Positions 28,101-37,318 of a stretch of DNA of 64,000 bases are shown piece after piece (position 1 is the stretch's first letter; every line of letters begins with the position of its first letter). The DNA is from Neisseria dumasiana (GTDB taxonomy: Bacteria > Pseudomonadota > Gammaproteobacteria > Burkholderiales > Neisseriaceae). The DNA is taken from contig NZ_CP091509.1 in NCBI RefSeq assembly GCF_022870885.1, positions 186,001 through 250,000 of the forward strand, read 5' to 3'. The position numbers and the translations under genes were made by a program. The notes below the pieces were generated by a model. The model was not told the origin of the DNA. It was given only the letters and a program-made list of their open reading frames with translations, and made no database searches.

Positions 28101-30608
28101 ATGAAATATTCTAATTTTGCCATCTCCCCTCTGCTGCTGATATTAAGCACGCAAGTATGGGCGGAAGTTGAGACGGAACACAAACAAAACTTGGAAGAGG
28201 TAACGGTTGTCGGCAAACGCCAGCCGACGGCACAGCCGTTTACCGGCAACCGAAAAGCGAGCGATATGCTGATCAGCGGCGAAAAGCTCAAGAGCCGCTC
28301 GGCCACTTTGGGTAATGCTTTGGCCGGAGAGCTGGGCATTCACAGCAATCCTTTCGGCGGCGGGGCGAGTGCGCCGGTTATCCGCGGTCAGGAAGGCGTG
28401 CGGGTGAAGATTCTGCAAAACGGTTCGGATGTCGTCGATATGTCTTCACTCTCGCCCGACCATGCGGTAGCGGCCGATACGCTGCTGGCGCAAAGGGTGG
28501 AAGTATTGCGCGGCACGTCTACGCTGGCTTATGCCGCGGCATCCCCCGCCGGTGTGGTGAATATTGCCGATAAACGCATTCCGACTTCGGTGCCCGAAAA
28601 AGGTTACGAAGGCGAAACTGCCGTCCGCTTCGATACGGCGGCCAAAGAAAAAGCGGCAACCGCAGCCGTTACGTTCGGCTTGGGCGACAATATTGCCGTT
28701 CATGCAGAAGGGCTGACACGCCATTCCGACAATTACCGCGTTCGGGGAATCAATTTGGGCGAAACGCTGAAATATGTGCCGGACACCCATAACAAATCAC
28801 ATGTCGGCACGCTCGGGTTGTCTTGGGTGGGCAGCAAAGGGCATTTGGGTGCGTCATACACTTACCGCAAAGACCGCTACGGCCTGCCCGGGCACAACCA
28901 TATGCTCGACCGTTGCAGCGGCCACATTTTCGACGTAACCACCGCATCGCCGATTGCACGCACTTATCTTTTGCCTTACCCGCATCTGATGGCTGACGAA
29001 GATGTTAACGATTCGCACCATTTCCATTGCGACAGCGAACATAACCAAAACAAAAAACACAGCCACGACAACGTGTACGGGCATAAACACGACCACAGCG
29101 GACCCGGCCCGTGGGTGGATATGAATGTGAAACGCTACGAATTGGCCGGCGAATGGAAACAGCCTTTTGCCGGTTTGAGTAAAATCAAGTTCTCAAGCGT
29201 GTACAGCAATTATTATCACGACGAGAAAAACGACGGTAAAGTCTATATCAGCCCCGACGACCCCGAAGACTACAAAAAGCGCAAGCTGAGAGACGGCATG
29301 GAGCAACAAGGCAAGCCCGATGCCATATTTGCCAACAGGGGCCTGAATACCCGCTTGGAGTTTTTCCACACCCCGATTGCCGGTTTCAACGGTATGGCCG
29401 GCATCCAATACCAAACCCAGAAAAGCAGCGCCCGCCGCGTCGCACCGCCTTTGAAACACGGCGAGCGATACATCAACGAGCGTAATCCGTTGGTAGAAAA
29501 CACCAACAAACAGCTCAGCCTGTTTGCTTTGGAACAATACCGTATCGGTAATGTTCTGTTGGAAGGCGGCGTGCGTTGGGAGAAACAGCGCATTCCCATC
29601 CGTTACGATCAAGAACTGCTTGCGCGTTACGTTAAGCCCGGCACGCAGCAGCCCGATTTGAGCGCTTATTCGGAAAAAGCCTTTTCTTATTCGGGCGGCC
29701 TGCTGTGGGATTTCGCGCCTTACTACCGCTTATCGCTCACCGCGTCCCACAACGAACGACTGCCTACGCCGATGGAGCTGTATTATCACGGCAAACACTT
29801 GGCGACCAACTCATTTGAGTTCGGCAACAAGGGTTTGAGAAAAGAGCGTTCCAACAATGTTGAAATCGGCTTGAGTTACAGCGGCGAGAAATGGGACTAT
29901 AAAATCAGTGCCTACCGCAACCGCTTTAAAAACTTCATCCATGCCGAAAACCTGCACCGCAGCGGCAATTTGTTTGTACGCCGTTATATCCAGTCGCAGG
30001 CACGTTTCCACGGCTTGGAAGGAGAAATCGGCTATCAATTTACCCCGCGGCATAAATTCACCGTGTTCGGCGACATCGTGCGGGGCAAACTGTTCGGCCT
30101 GCCGATTCTCTACGGCGACAAAATTTACCGCGAATACACCTGTGTGGATGAAGACGGTTTGGAAGATACCTGTTTCGATGTTGTCGGACGCGAAACGGCA
30201 CAGCGGCCCGACCGTTACGCACCGCGCGTACCGCCCGCACGCTTAGGTTTCAGATTGAACAGCGAATTCAACGAAAAATGGTCAACCTCGCTTGAATACA
30301 CCCGCGTTTTCAATCAAAACCGCACCGCCGTTTCGGAGTTTCCGCGCAAATTTGACGACGATGAATTGGAAGAAAACGGCGCAAAACAAAGGCTCTATAC
30401 CATCCCTGTATTGGAAGACCCCACCCGCGGCTACCATCTGTTGAATGCGGGCATCGCCTACCGCAACCGCGTAGGCAAAACGGAATATAAAGTGTCTTTG
30501 GATATGAACAACCTGCTCAACCAAAAGGTATATATCCACAATTCGCACTTGCCGTATGTGCCTCAACCGGGAAGAAACTTTATTTTCGGTGTGAACGTGA
30601 AGTTCTAA
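28101..30608 (+). CDS. znuD: TonB-dependent zinc receptor ZnuD
   Basis: 835-aa outer-membrane receptor. The signal peptide ends near VWAE. A TonB box region (LEEVTVVGKR) is followed by a plug domain (APVIRGQEGVRVKILQNG) and a 22-strand barrel ending in phenylalanine. A surface-loop region around residues 305-336 carries nine histidines and several aspartates (DSHHFHCD ... HKHDH), and a second loop has LPGHNHMLDRCSGH. Such His/Asp-rich loops are the hallmark of neisserial ZnuD, which imports zinc (and has been linked to heme). The upstream Zur box supports the assignment. Confidence 0.92.
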   Translation: MKYSNFAISPLLLILSTQVWAEVETEHKQNLEEVTVVGKRQPTAQPFTGNRKASDMLISGEKLKSRSATLGNALAGELGIHSNPFGGGASAPVIRGQEGVRVKILQNGSDVVDMSSLSPDHAVAADTLLAQRVEVLRGTSTLAYAAASPAGVVNIADKRIPTSVPEKGYEGETAVRFDTAAKEKAATAAVTFGLGDNIAVHAEGLTRHSDNYRVRGINLGETLKYVPDTHNKSHVGTLGLSWVGSKGHLGASYTYRKDRYGLPGHNHMLDRCSGHIFDVTTASPIARTYLLPYPHLMADEDVNDSHHFHCDSEHNQNKKHSHDNVYGHKHDHSGPGPWVDMNVKRYELAGEWKQPFAGLSKIKFSSVYSNYYHDEKNDGKVYISPDDPEDYKKRKLRDGMEQQGKPDAIFANRGLNTRLEFFHTPIAGFNGMAGIQYQTQKSSARRVAPPLKHGERYINERNPLVENTNKQLSLFALEQYRIGNVLLEGGVRWEKQRIPIRYDQELLARYVKPGTQQPDLSAYSEKAFSYSGGLLWDFAPYYRLSLTASHNERLPTPMELYYHGKHLATNSFEFGNKGLRKERSNNVEIGLSYSGEKWDYKISAYRNRFKNFIHAENLHRSGNLFVRRYIQSQARFHGLEGEIGYQFTPRHKFTVFGDIVRGKLFGLPILYGDKIYREYTCVDEDGLEDTCFDVVGRETAQRPDRYAPRVPPARLGFRLNSEFNEKWSTSLEYTRVFNQNRTAVSEFPRKFDDDELEENGAKQRLYTIPVLEDPTRGYHLLNAGIAYRNRVGKTEYKVSLDMNNLLNQKVYIHNSHLPYVPQPGRNFIFGVNVKF

Positions 30609-30628
30609 ACAGGCCGGTTTGAACCCTT

Positions 30629-30680
30629 AGGCCGTCTGAAAACTGATTGCGGAAAAGCACAGGTTTCAGACGGCCTTTTT
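30629..30680 (+). terminator. znuD terminator (inverted uptake pair)
   Basis: AGGCCGTCTGAAAAC and GTTTCAGACGGCCTTTTTT flank a ~21-nt loop, 20 bp after the znuD stop, with a T-run. Confidence 0.75.
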
Positions 30681-30747
30681 TGGTTTGTGAGCAGATTGTT
30701 GGGTTACGATATATGGGATAGATGATATGTCTGTATCCGCTGTGCTA

Positions 30748-30816
30748 TATAGTTAATCCGCTTCATTTTTAGAGCTTATCTCGTACAAACCCAAAAATGA
30801 AGCGCATTGACCATAT
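30748..30816. repeat. Short Correia-like inverted-repeat element
   Basis: TATAGTTAATCCGCTTCATT at the left is mirrored by AATGAAGCGCATTGACCATA at the right, with a ~20-bp centre. The arms resemble the terminal sequence of the other copies, with a CTTCATTTTT extension shared with the copy at 9711. Confidence 0.55.
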
Positions 30817-30860
30817 TGCATTTTGAACCGCAGCCCCATCCGAGGATTTAGCAAAAATAT

Positions 30861-30895
30861 CAGGCCGTCTGAAAAACAGTTTTTCAGACGGCCTG
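30861..30895. terminator. Inverted uptake-sequence pair
   Basis: CAGGCCGTCTGAAAAA directly abuts its inverse. It lies just beyond the end of the minus-strand DUF4349 gene and would end it. Confidence 0.7.
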
Positions 30896-30926
30896 TGTTT
30901 CATAATGCATACGCCAACGCGTGTTT

Positions 30927-31892
30927 TCAATCTTGATTGTTGTTGTCGTTGTTTTCTTTGCCGGCGATATGCTGACGCCAAAAGCGTCTTCCAAACCAGA
31001 CAAGTGCGATCAGCAGCCAAAGCGGCCATGCTGCCATCGTAATCAGCAGTATGTATTGAAACAGATACCAGCCTTTTTCCAGCATCGGCAGGATTTGTGC
31101 AAAAAACGGCGGTTCAGATTGCTTGGCCAAAGCTTCGGGGTTCGGTCTGCTGCGGCGGATAACCGTTTCGGGCTGGTTGAAGTGAAGCTGTATGGTGGCG
31201 AAGTCAACTTTGTCCTGCCAATAAGCCTTTTCCAGCTCGGCGTATTCTTGTTGGGCTTTGGCGTCAAACTGCCAACGGGTTACTTGCGCCGAATCTTTTT
31301 TGTCGGAAGGTTCTTCAGACTGCTTCACATCGGCCAATTGGTCGGCAAGCTGCTGTTGGCGCAGCGCTTCGAGTGCTTGCCGGCGCAAATCCAAGCTTAC
31401 GTCTTCGGCTGAAAAATGCTGGTTGTTCAAAAATGTAATGTGTGCCTGCAAATCGCGAAGAAATTCGGAAGCATGGTCGGTGGGAATCCGCACCACTAAA
31501 TCGGCGCGGTAGGTATAGCGGCTGATTTCAAGCAGCGTGCCGTCGGTTTGCGGAAAAGAATCGGTGCTGCGGATGTCGGCATTAATTGTATTGGTTGCAA
31601 CAAAACCGCCGTGCTTGGCAGTAAGCGTTTCTATATCGGCCGCCGTTTTGCGCGTGTCGGTAGTTTGGAAATCAATATTGGCGGTTACGGCAAGCTGCCT
31701 GCCTTCTATTTTTTGATCGACCACCGCGCTCGGTGTCAATTTGGCGGCTTGTTTGTCGGAAGACTGTTCCGCCACGGCGGCTGCGGGAGCCGGAGCTTCT
31801 GCTTCGGAAGCGTTACGGCTGCCGTTGTCGCCGCAGGCGGTCAGCAGCAGCGAACCCAACAATGAAATATAGGCAATGCGGCGAGTGTTCAT
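30927..31892 (-). CDS. DUF4349 lipoprotein
   Basis: 321-aa envelope protein. The signal peptide ends in lipobox LTAC (cysteine about residue 20). An Ala/Glu/Pro-rich linker, a DUF4349-like domain (LAVTANIDFQTTDTRKTAAD ... YRADLVVRIPTDHASEFLRD), a charged coiled coil, then a C-terminal transmembrane helix (YILLITMAAWPLWLLIALVW) and a basic, Asn-rich tail follow. The family is widespread in bacteria with no settled function. No catalytic motif is seen. Confidence 0.8.
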   Translation of the reverse strand: MNTRRIAYISLLGSLLLTACGDNGSRNASEAEAPAPAAAVAEQSSDKQAAKLTPSAVVDQKIEGRQLAVTANIDFQTTDTRKTAADIETLTAKHGGFVATNTINADIRSTDSFPQTDGTLLEISRYTYRADLVVRIPTDHASEFLRDLQAHITFLNNQHFSAEDVSLDLRRQALEALRQQQLADQLADVKQSEEPSDKKDSAQVTRWQFDAKAQQEYAELEKAYWQDKVDFATIQLHFNQPETVIRRSRPNPEALAKQSEPPFFAQILPMLEKGWYLFQYILLITMAAWPLWLLIALVWFGRRFWRQHIAGKENNDNNNQD

Positions 31893-31941
31893 GTTGATAC
31901 CTTTGTGATGAAACCAGTGAAATAAAGTACGTTTTGATTGT

Positions 31942-32520
31942 TTATTTATTGGGAGCAGCGGAGGGCGCGTTTTCAGACGGCATCTCTGCCAAAGTTTTCT
32001 TATGGTTGGCGGCCACGCGCATATAGTGCTGCGCCGAATACACCAAAAACGCTTTTTCGTCGTCCGTGAGCGGGCGCACCTGTTTAACGGGAGAGCCTAC
32101 ATACAAAAAACCGCTTTCCAACCGCTTGCGCGGCGGCACCAAACTGCCGGCACCGATCATCACGTCGTCTTCAATTACCACATCATCGAGAATCACCGTA
32201 TTCATGCCCACCAGCACACGGTTGCCGATAGTGCAGCCGTGCAGCATCACTTTGTGGCCGATGGTTACGTCTTCGCCGATAACCAGCGGCGAACCGTCGG
32301 GCTTGGCCGCCGTTTTGTGCGAAACGTGCAGCATGCTCAAATCCTGAACATTGCTGCGCGCGCCGATGGTAATGCTGTTCACATCGCCGCGCAGCACCGC
32401 AAACGGCCACACCGATACGTCTTGCGCCAGCGAAACCTCCCCGATCACGGCAGAAACCGGGTCGATATAGCAGCTTTCATCAATGTGCGGAACATGCTCC
32501 AGATAAGGGCGGATATTCAT
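31942..32520 (-). CDS. Gamma-carbonic anhydrase family protein (YrdA-like)
   Basis: 192-aa left-handed beta-helix protein of the gamma-class carbonic anhydrase family. Hexapeptide repeats include SAVIGEVSLAQDVSVWPFAV. Metal-site histidines are in place: LHVSHKT, and VTIGHKVMLHGC. Activity of this subfamily is variable, so I call the family only. The C-terminal tail carries an uptake sequence read as PSENA. Confidence 0.85.
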   Translation of the reverse strand: MNIRPYLEHVPHIDESCYIDPVSAVIGEVSLAQDVSVWPFAVLRGDVNSITIGARSNVQDLSMLHVSHKTAAKPDGSPLVIGEDVTIGHKVMLHGCTIGNRVLVGMNTVILDDVVIEDDVMIGAGSLVPPRKRLESGFLYVGSPVKQVRPLTDDEKAFLVYSAQHYMRVAANHKKTLAEMPSENAPSAAPNK

Positions 32521-32742
32521 ATCGTTCTCCTCGACGGGTAAGTGTTTTCAGACGGCCTGAAGGCTTGTTGATGGGTATTGTAGCCGAACATCGCGCATCT
32601 TAGCCCAAACAGGCCGTCTGAAAACATTGCACGGCCAAACGGCAGCAAAGCGGGTGCGTTCGGATGATCCGACTTGGCCGCAAACGGCCCGATTCAGGAT
32701 AAAATAATCAGCCCCGCATTCAGATGAGATTAAAGGATTATC

Positions 32743-32967
32743 ATGTGGTACATCATCGCCATCGGTTATCTATTCGTGGCCGTTTTATTTTCTGCCGCCC
32801 AGCCCACCATTGCCCGCGCCTTGATTTATCTCGTGTTTTGGGCGGTGCTGCCCAGCCTGTTTACCTTTTGGGTGGTTAAAACGCGGCGGCGGAACAAATT
32901 GATGAAAATACAGGAAAAACAGCATAAAACCGCAAAAACGGATAAGCACTTTTCAGACGGCCTTTAA
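32743..32967 (+). CDS. Small inner-membrane protein, function unknown
   Basis: 74-aa protein with two hydrophobic segments (MWYIIAIGYLFVAVLF and about residues 27-48), then a basic tail. AAAGGA precedes the ATG by 7 nt. The last residues (HFSDGL) come from a DNA uptake sequence that overlaps the stop codon. I do not recognise the family; the ribosome site and clean topology make it likely real. Confidence 0.6.
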   Translation: MWYIIAIGYLFVAVLFSAAQPTIARALIYLVFWAVLPSLFTFWVVKTRRRNKLMKIQEKQHKTAKTDKHFSDGL

Positions 32968-32972
32968 TCTTA

Positions 32973-33111
32973 TATAATTCCGCAGTTTCCGTTTCGGCGG
33001 AATCTTTTTTATTTTATTTTTACCAACGCCCGCACCCCGCGCGAAAGGGTGCCTGCCCTAAAGCAGGTTCTATGCGACAGGGTGTATGCTTTAACCCTTT
33101 AAAGGATCATT
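32973..33111 (+). promoter_or_regulatory. rpsB promoter and structured leader
   Basis: TATAAT (32973-32978) begins 10 bp after an uptake sequence. The ~130-nt leader contains two adjacent hairpins, GCACCC/GGGTGC (33032-33052) and CCTGC/GCAGG (33052-33067), before AAAGGA and the ATG. In many proteobacteria S2 represses its own message through a leader structure; an equivalent here is inference. Confidence 0.4.
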
Positions 33112-33837
33112 ATGTCTCAAGTTACTATGCGCCAGATGCTCGAAGCAGGCGTTCACTTCGGCCACCAAACCCGTTACTGGAACCCGAAAATGGAACAATA
33201 CATTTTCGGCGCGCGCAACAAAATCCATATCGTAAACCTGGAAAAAACCCTGCCGCTGTTCCAAGAAGCGCAAGAAGCCGTACGCCGTCTGGTTGCAAAC
33301 AAAGGTACCGTATTGTTTGTAGGTACCAAACGCCAAGCCCGCGACATCATCCGCGAAGAAGCTACTCGTGCCGGTATGCCTTTCGTTGATTACCGTTGGT
33401 TGGGCGGCATGCTGACCAACTACAAAACCGTTAAGCAATCCATCAAACGCCTCGAAGAAAAAACCGCGGCTTTGGAAAATGCCAACGAAAGCGGTTACAG
33501 CAAAAAAGAAATCTTGGAAATGCAACGCGAAGTTGAAAAACTGGAGCGTTCGCTGGGCGGTATCAAAAACATGAAAGGCTTGCCCGACGCAATTTTCGTG
33601 ATCGACACCGGCTACCAAAAAGGTACTTTGGTTGAAGCTGAAAAACTGGGCATCCCCGTGATTGCCGTAGTGGATACCAACAACAGCCCCGACGGCGTGA
33701 AATACGTTATCCCCGGTAACGACGACTCTGCAAAAGCAATCCGTTTGTACTGCCGCGGTATGGCAGATGCCGTATTGGAAGGCAAAAACCAAGCCATCCA
33801 AGAAACCGTAGCCGCTGCCCAAGCCGCTGCCGAATAA
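33112..33837 (+). CDS. rpsB: 30S ribosomal protein S2
   Basis: 241-aa small-subunit protein. Start [20 protein letters not shown] with AAAGGA upstream. The conserved [39 protein letters not shown] and [10 protein letters not shown] blocks are present. It is followed by tsf after an attenuating double terminator. Confidence 0.98.
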   Translation: MSQVTMRQMLEAGVHFGHQTRYWNPKMEQYIFGARNKIHIVNLEKTLPLFQEAQEAVRRLVANKGTVLFVGTKRQARDIIREEATRAGMPFVDYRWLGGMLTNYKTVKQSIKRLEEKTAALENANESGYSKKEILEMQREVEKLERSLGGIKNMKGLPDAIFVIDTGYQKGTLVEAEKLGIPVIAVVDTNNSPDGVKYVIPGNDDSAKAIRLYCRGMADAVLEGKNQAIQETVAAAQAAAE

Positions 33838-33846
33838 GGCTTTTCA

Positions 33847-33923
33847 AAAAGGGGGCTTTATGCCCCTTTTCTCGAAACAGGCCGTCTGAAAACGCATCAA
33901 ATACTACCTTTTCAGACGGCCTC
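33847..33923 (+). terminator. Double terminator between rpsB and tsf
   Basis: AAAAGGGG pairs with CCCCTTTT (33847-33870), then an inverted uptake pair occupies 33879-33923. Together they would reduce read-through into tsf, allowing S2 and EF-Ts to be made at different levels. Confidence 0.7.
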
Positions 33924-33979
33924 ACCAAGATTCACAAGCACCACAAACCGTGCTTGTCCCAATTTCTAGGAGATTCAAA

Positions 33980-34834
33980 ATGGCAGAAATTACTGCAAAA
34001 ATGGTTGCCGACCTGCGTGCCGCTACCGGTCTGGGCATGATGGAGTGCAAAAAAGCACTGGTTGAAGCCGAAGGCAACATCGAAAAAGCCGAAGAAATCC
34101 TGCGCATCAAATCAGGTGCCAAAGCCGGTAAATTGGCCGGCCGTACCGCTGCCGAAGGCGTATTGGCTTACGCTATCGAAGGCAACGTAGGCGCTTTGGT
34201 TGAAGTAAACTGCGAAACCGACTTCGTAGCAAAAGATGCCGGCTTTGTAGAATTTGCCAACTTTGTTGCCAAAACCGCCGTTGCCAAAAAACCGGCTACT
34301 GTGGAAGAGTTGAGCGGGCTGGTTGAAGAAGAGCGCAAAGCCATCATCGCCAAACTGGGCGAAAACATGTCTGTACGCCGTTTCCAAGTGATCGAAACCG
34401 CTAACAGCCTGACTGCCTACATCCACGGTGCTTTGGCTACCGAAGGCGTATTGGTTGAATTCAAAGGCGCCGAAGACGTTGCCCGCAAAGTAGGTATGCA
34501 CATCGTTGCCGCCAAACCCCAATGCGTGTCTGAGGCTGAAGTAGACGCGGAAACCGTTGAAAAAGAACGCCGCATTTACACCCAACAAGCCATCGAATCA
34601 GGCAAACCTGCCGAAATCGCCGAAAAAATGGTTGAAGGCCGTATCAAAAAATTCTTGGCCGAAGTTACCCTGAACGGCCAAGCATTCGTGATGAACCCTG
34701 ACCAAACCGTAGCCCAATTCCTGAAAGAAAACGGCGCGGAAGTTATCAGCTTCGTACGTTACAAAGTAGGCGACGGTATCGAAAAAGCCGTTGTAGACTA
34801 CGCTGCCGAAGTAGCTGCTGCTGCGAAAGTATAA
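33980..34834 (+). CDS. tsf: Elongation factor Ts
   Basis: 284-aa guanine-nucleotide exchange factor for EF-Tu. Start [20 protein letters not shown] after AGGAG. The functional TDFV motif is present ([11 protein letters not shown]). Normal length. The 10-codon upstream extension is rejected because it precedes the ribosome site. Confidence 0.98.
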   Translation: MAEITAKMVADLRAATGLGMMECKKALVEAEGNIEKAEEILRIKSGAKAGKLAGRTAAEGVLAYAIEGNVGALVEVNCETDFVAKDAGFVEFANFVAKTAVAKKPATVEELSGLVEEERKAIIAKLGENMSVRRFQVIETANSLTAYIHGALATEGVLVEFKGAEDVARKVGMHIVAAKPQCVSEAEVDAETVEKERRIYTQQAIESGKPAEIAEKMVEGRIKKFLAEVTLNGQAFVMNPDQTVAQFLKENGAEVISFVRYKVGDGIEKAVVDYAAEVAAAAKV

Positions 34835-34849
34835 GGCTTATGAAAAACA

Positions 34850-34888
34850 AAGCACTCAGATTCTTATCGAATCGGGGTGCTTTTTTTT
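34850..34888 (+). terminator. tsf terminator
   Basis: AAGCACTC AGATTC pairs with GAATC GGGGTGCTT, followed by eight T residues, 16 bp after the tsf stop. Confidence 0.85.
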
Positions 34889-34991
34889 GAGGACATTTTT
34901 CAGACGGCCTGCCGTTTATAGCAAAAAAAACCGCAGGCCGCAACGTTGGCAACGGGCGGAAAACAAACCATCCGAGATTTGACTTAGTGCT

Positions 34992-35020
34992 TTGAAAAGC
35001 CCTGAAAAACGCACTACAAT
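34992..35020 (+). promoter_or_regulatory. pyrH promoter
   Basis: TTGAAA (34992-34997), 17-bp spacer, TACAAT (35015-35020). A sigma-70 type promoter lying after the tsf terminator, so pyrH can be expressed separately. Confidence 0.6.
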
Positions 35021-35050
35021 CAGTGCAGTATCCGTTCCCCGAAACATGAT

Positions 35051-35080
35051 AGGCCGTCTGAAACGGTTTCAGACGGCCTC
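35051..35080. terminator. Perfect uptake-sequence hairpin in the pyrH leader
   Basis: AGGCCGTCTGAAAC abuts GTTTCAGACGGCCT with no spacer, about 30 bp before the pyrH start and downstream of its predicted promoter. It could act as an attenuator or purely as an uptake site. Confidence 0.55.
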
Positions 35081-35109
35081 CCCGCAACCCGAAGAAAGCA
35101 AGGTATCCC

Positions 35110-35829
35110 ATGACACAGCAAACCAAATACAAACGCGTTTTATTAAAACTTTCCGGCGAAGCCCTGATGGGTAAAGACGCTTTCGGTATCAACCGCGACA
35201 CCATTATGCAGATTGTCGGGCAGGTAAAAGAAGTCGTGGACATGGGCGTGCAGGTTGCCGTGGTGATTGGCGGCGGCAATATCTTCCGCGGGGTAGCCAC
35301 CCAAGCCCAAGGTATGGATCGCGCCACCGCCGACTACATGGGTATGATGGCTACCGTGATGAACGCGCTGGCCTTGAAAGATGCTTTCGAATCGCTGGGC
35401 ATCAAAGCCCGTGTGCAATCCGCCTTGAGCATGCAGCAGATTGCCGAAACCTACGCCCGCCCCAAAGCCATCCAATATTTGGAAGAAGGCAAAGTGGTGA
35501 TTTTCGCCGCCGGCACAGGCAACCCTTTCTTCACCACCGACACAGCGGCTTCTTTGCGCGGTGCGGAAATGAACTGCGACATCATGCTCAAAGCCACCAA
35601 TGTTGACGGCGTTTATACCGCAGATCCTAAAAAAGATCCGTCGGCCACCCGCTATCAAACCATTACTTTCGACGAAGCCATCAATAAAAACCTGCGCGTG
35701 ATGGACGCCACCGCTTTCGCTCTGTGTCGTGAGCAGAAGCTGAATATCGTTGTATTCGGTATTGCCAAAGACGGCGCATTAAAGCGCGTTATTGCCGGAG
35801 AAGATGAAGGCACATTGGTGCATTGTTGA
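35110..35829 (+). CDS. pyrH: Uridylate kinase
   Basis: 239-aa amino-acid-kinase-fold UMP kinase that makes UDP. Motifs: [75 protein letters not shown]. Normal length, own promoter. Confidence 0.98.
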   Translation: MTQQTKYKRVLLKLSGEALMGKDAFGINRDTIMQIVGQVKEVVDMGVQVAVVIGGGNIFRGVATQAQGMDRATADYMGMMATVMNALALKDAFESLGIKARVQSALSMQQIAETYARPKAIQYLEEGKVVIFAAGTGNPFFTTDTAASLRGAEMNCDIMLKATNVDGVYTADPKKDPSATRYQTITFDEAINKNLRVMDATAFALCREQKLNIVVFGIAKDGALKRVIAGEDEGTLVHC

Positions 35830-35845
35830 TTTTATTCCAGTAATC

Positions 35846-35875
35846 AAGGCCGTCTGAAAATTCAGACGGCCTTTC
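35846..35875. terminator. Convergent terminator pyrH / redoxin gene
   Basis: AAGGCCGTCTGAA and TTCAGACGGCCTTT form a 13-bp stem with a 2-nt centre, between convergent genes. Confidence 0.75.
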
Positions 35876-35901
35876 TTTTGGACGGATTTATGTGGACGGA
35901 T

Positions 35902-36390
35902 TTATTTCGCCAATTCTTGATCAATTTCTTGATATAAATCGGAAAAATTCGGCTCTCCTACAAAGGTTTTCAACAGTTCGCCTTTTTTGTTCACAAAAAA
36001 CGAGGTAGGCGCAACTTGAACGCCGAACGCCTTGCCTGTTTTTCCGTCGGCATCATACATCACGGCAAAGGGCAGCTTGCGTTCTTCGGCATAATTCACC
36101 ACGCTCTCAATCGGGTCGTAAGGCAGGGAAATGGCGATAATTTGGAAATCTTTGCCTTGATAATCTTGCGCGGTTTTAATCAGTTTCGGCATTTCGCTCA
36201 CACAACCCGGGCAGGAAGGATACCAGAAATTAATCAGGGTAACTTTGCCCTGTAAATCTGCATTACTGATGGTCCGGCCTTGTAAATCGGGTAGAGAGAA
36301 GGCGGTAACGGGTTGGTTTTTCGGCCATAAAACAAAAGCAAGTAAAGCGGCTATGGCCACGGCAGCAAAAATGGGAAAGATTTTTTTCAT
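35902..36390 (-). CDS. TlpA-like membrane-anchored thioredoxin-fold protein
   Basis: 162-aa redox protein. An N-terminal hydrophobic helix (FPIFAAVAIAALLAFVLW) directs it to the periplasm, probably as an anchor. The thioredoxin fold has active site CPGC (C60, C63) in NFWYPSCPGCVSEMPKL, a cis-proline segment APTSFFV, and a C-terminal helix. Such proteins reduce or oxidise envelope thiols, for example in cytochrome c maturation. Its ATG overlaps the stop codon of the thioesterase gene (ATGA), so the two form an operon. Confidence 0.85.
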   Translation of the reverse strand: MKKIFPIFAAVAIAALLAFVLWPKNQPVTAFSLPDLQGRTISNADLQGKVTLINFWYPSCPGCVSEMPKLIKTAQDYQGKDFQIIAISLPYDPIESVVNYAEERKLPFAVMYDADGKTGKAFGVQVAPTSFFVNKKGELLKTFVGEPNFSDLYQEIDQELAK

Positions 36391-36776
36391 GATGGTATGT
36401 GTTGGGAAAGAGAAGTGGATAATTCTGAAGGTAAATCGGTTGCCCGGCCGTTCGGGCCGACGGGCACTAAAGTGATTTCCGCTTCGGCAACGGTTTTTCC
36501 GGTATCGGCGCGCACAATGGTTTGGGTGAGCACAACCTGACGCGCCGCAACGGTATCAACGCGGGTATGGATGTTCAACTGCTGTCCTTCTTGTGCGGCG
36601 CGACGGTATTGTATGTTGATGCGTACCACCACCATCATCAAACCGTCGAGCCGGTTCAACAGGTTATGTTGCTCAAAAAACGCCCAGCGCGCTTCTTCGA
36701 GAAATTCGAGATAGCGCGCGTTGTTGACATGGCCGTAACCGTCTAAGTGGTAGCTTCGTACCCGTATAACGGTCAT
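36387..36776 (-). CDS. Acyl-CoA thioesterase (4HBT family)
   Basis: 129-aa single hot-dog-fold thioesterase. The signature VRSYHLDGYGHVNNARYLEF holds the catalytic aspartate and the HVNN motif. This resembles FadM/YbgC-type enzymes hydrolysing acyl-CoA or acyl-ACP. It overlaps the downstream TlpA-like gene by 4 bp. The substrate cannot be read from sequence. Confidence 0.85.
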   Translation of the reverse strand: MTVIRVRSYHLDGYGHVNNARYLEFLEEARWAFFEQHNLLNRLDGLMMVVVRINIQYRRAAQEGQQLNIHTRVDTVAARQVVLTQTIVRADTGKTVAEAEITLVPVGPNGRATDLPSELSTSLSQHIPS

Positions 36777-36780
36777 GGTA

Positions 36781-37140
36781 TCAATTCAGGGTGATGGGTT
36801 GGAAAATTTCACGCCCCAACGGTTTTTGTTCCAAATCGGTTACCACGGTAGAAAGTTGGATATCGAACCATTCGTTGAAAATATCGGCATCCAAATCGGG
36901 CCAAAGGCTTTCGTCTTCACACCAATCGGCCAGTTCGGCTGCAAAAATCTGCTCGAAGCGGGTTTCTATCTCGTCCCACACCTCATCTGCGGTTTCGCAA
37001 GGGCGAACCAGATAGGAGTTGGCATCCGACTGCAAATCTTCCAGCGTGATATCCATAGGGGTTTCGGGCAGCGATTGCAGCCAATTCCAAAACGGCTCCA
37101 ACGGGATCAGTAAAAATACGCTGCGGTTTACTTCATACAT
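36781..37140 (-). CDS. Conserved acidic protein, function unknown
   Basis: 119-aa soluble acidic protein (MYEVNRSVFLLIPLEPFWNW...), rich in Asp, Glu and Trp, with no signal peptide or recognisable motif. It ends 4 bp before the thioesterase start, so it probably is the first gene of a three-gene operon with the thioesterase and redoxin. I do not recognise a named family. Confidence 0.65.
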   Translation of the reverse strand: MYEVNRSVFLLIPLEPFWNWLQSLPETPMDITLEDLQSDANSYLVRPCETADEVWDEIETRFEQIFAAELADWCEDESLWPDLDADIFNEWFDIQLSTVVTDLEQKPLGREIFQPITLN

Positions 37141-37209
37141 GGCTGTGCTCCTGCGGGTAATGGTAGAAATGATATAGCAAAGATATGGGAAAATCTATAC
37201 GGCTTACCC

Positions 37210-37241
37210 GAGGCCGTCTGAAAACGTTCAGACGGCCTCGG
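37210..37241. terminator. Uptake-sequence hairpin after rlmH
   Basis: GAGGCCGTCTGAAAAC and GTTCAGACGGCCTC form a near-perfect stem, about 80 bp beyond the rlmH stop codon on the minus strand. Confidence 0.65.
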
Positions 37242-37318
37242 GCTATTCGTAAACCATCATTGACCAAATCATGCTTTGCATCGGATACCGAGCTGAAATC
37301 CGGCGCTATGGTTTTGAA

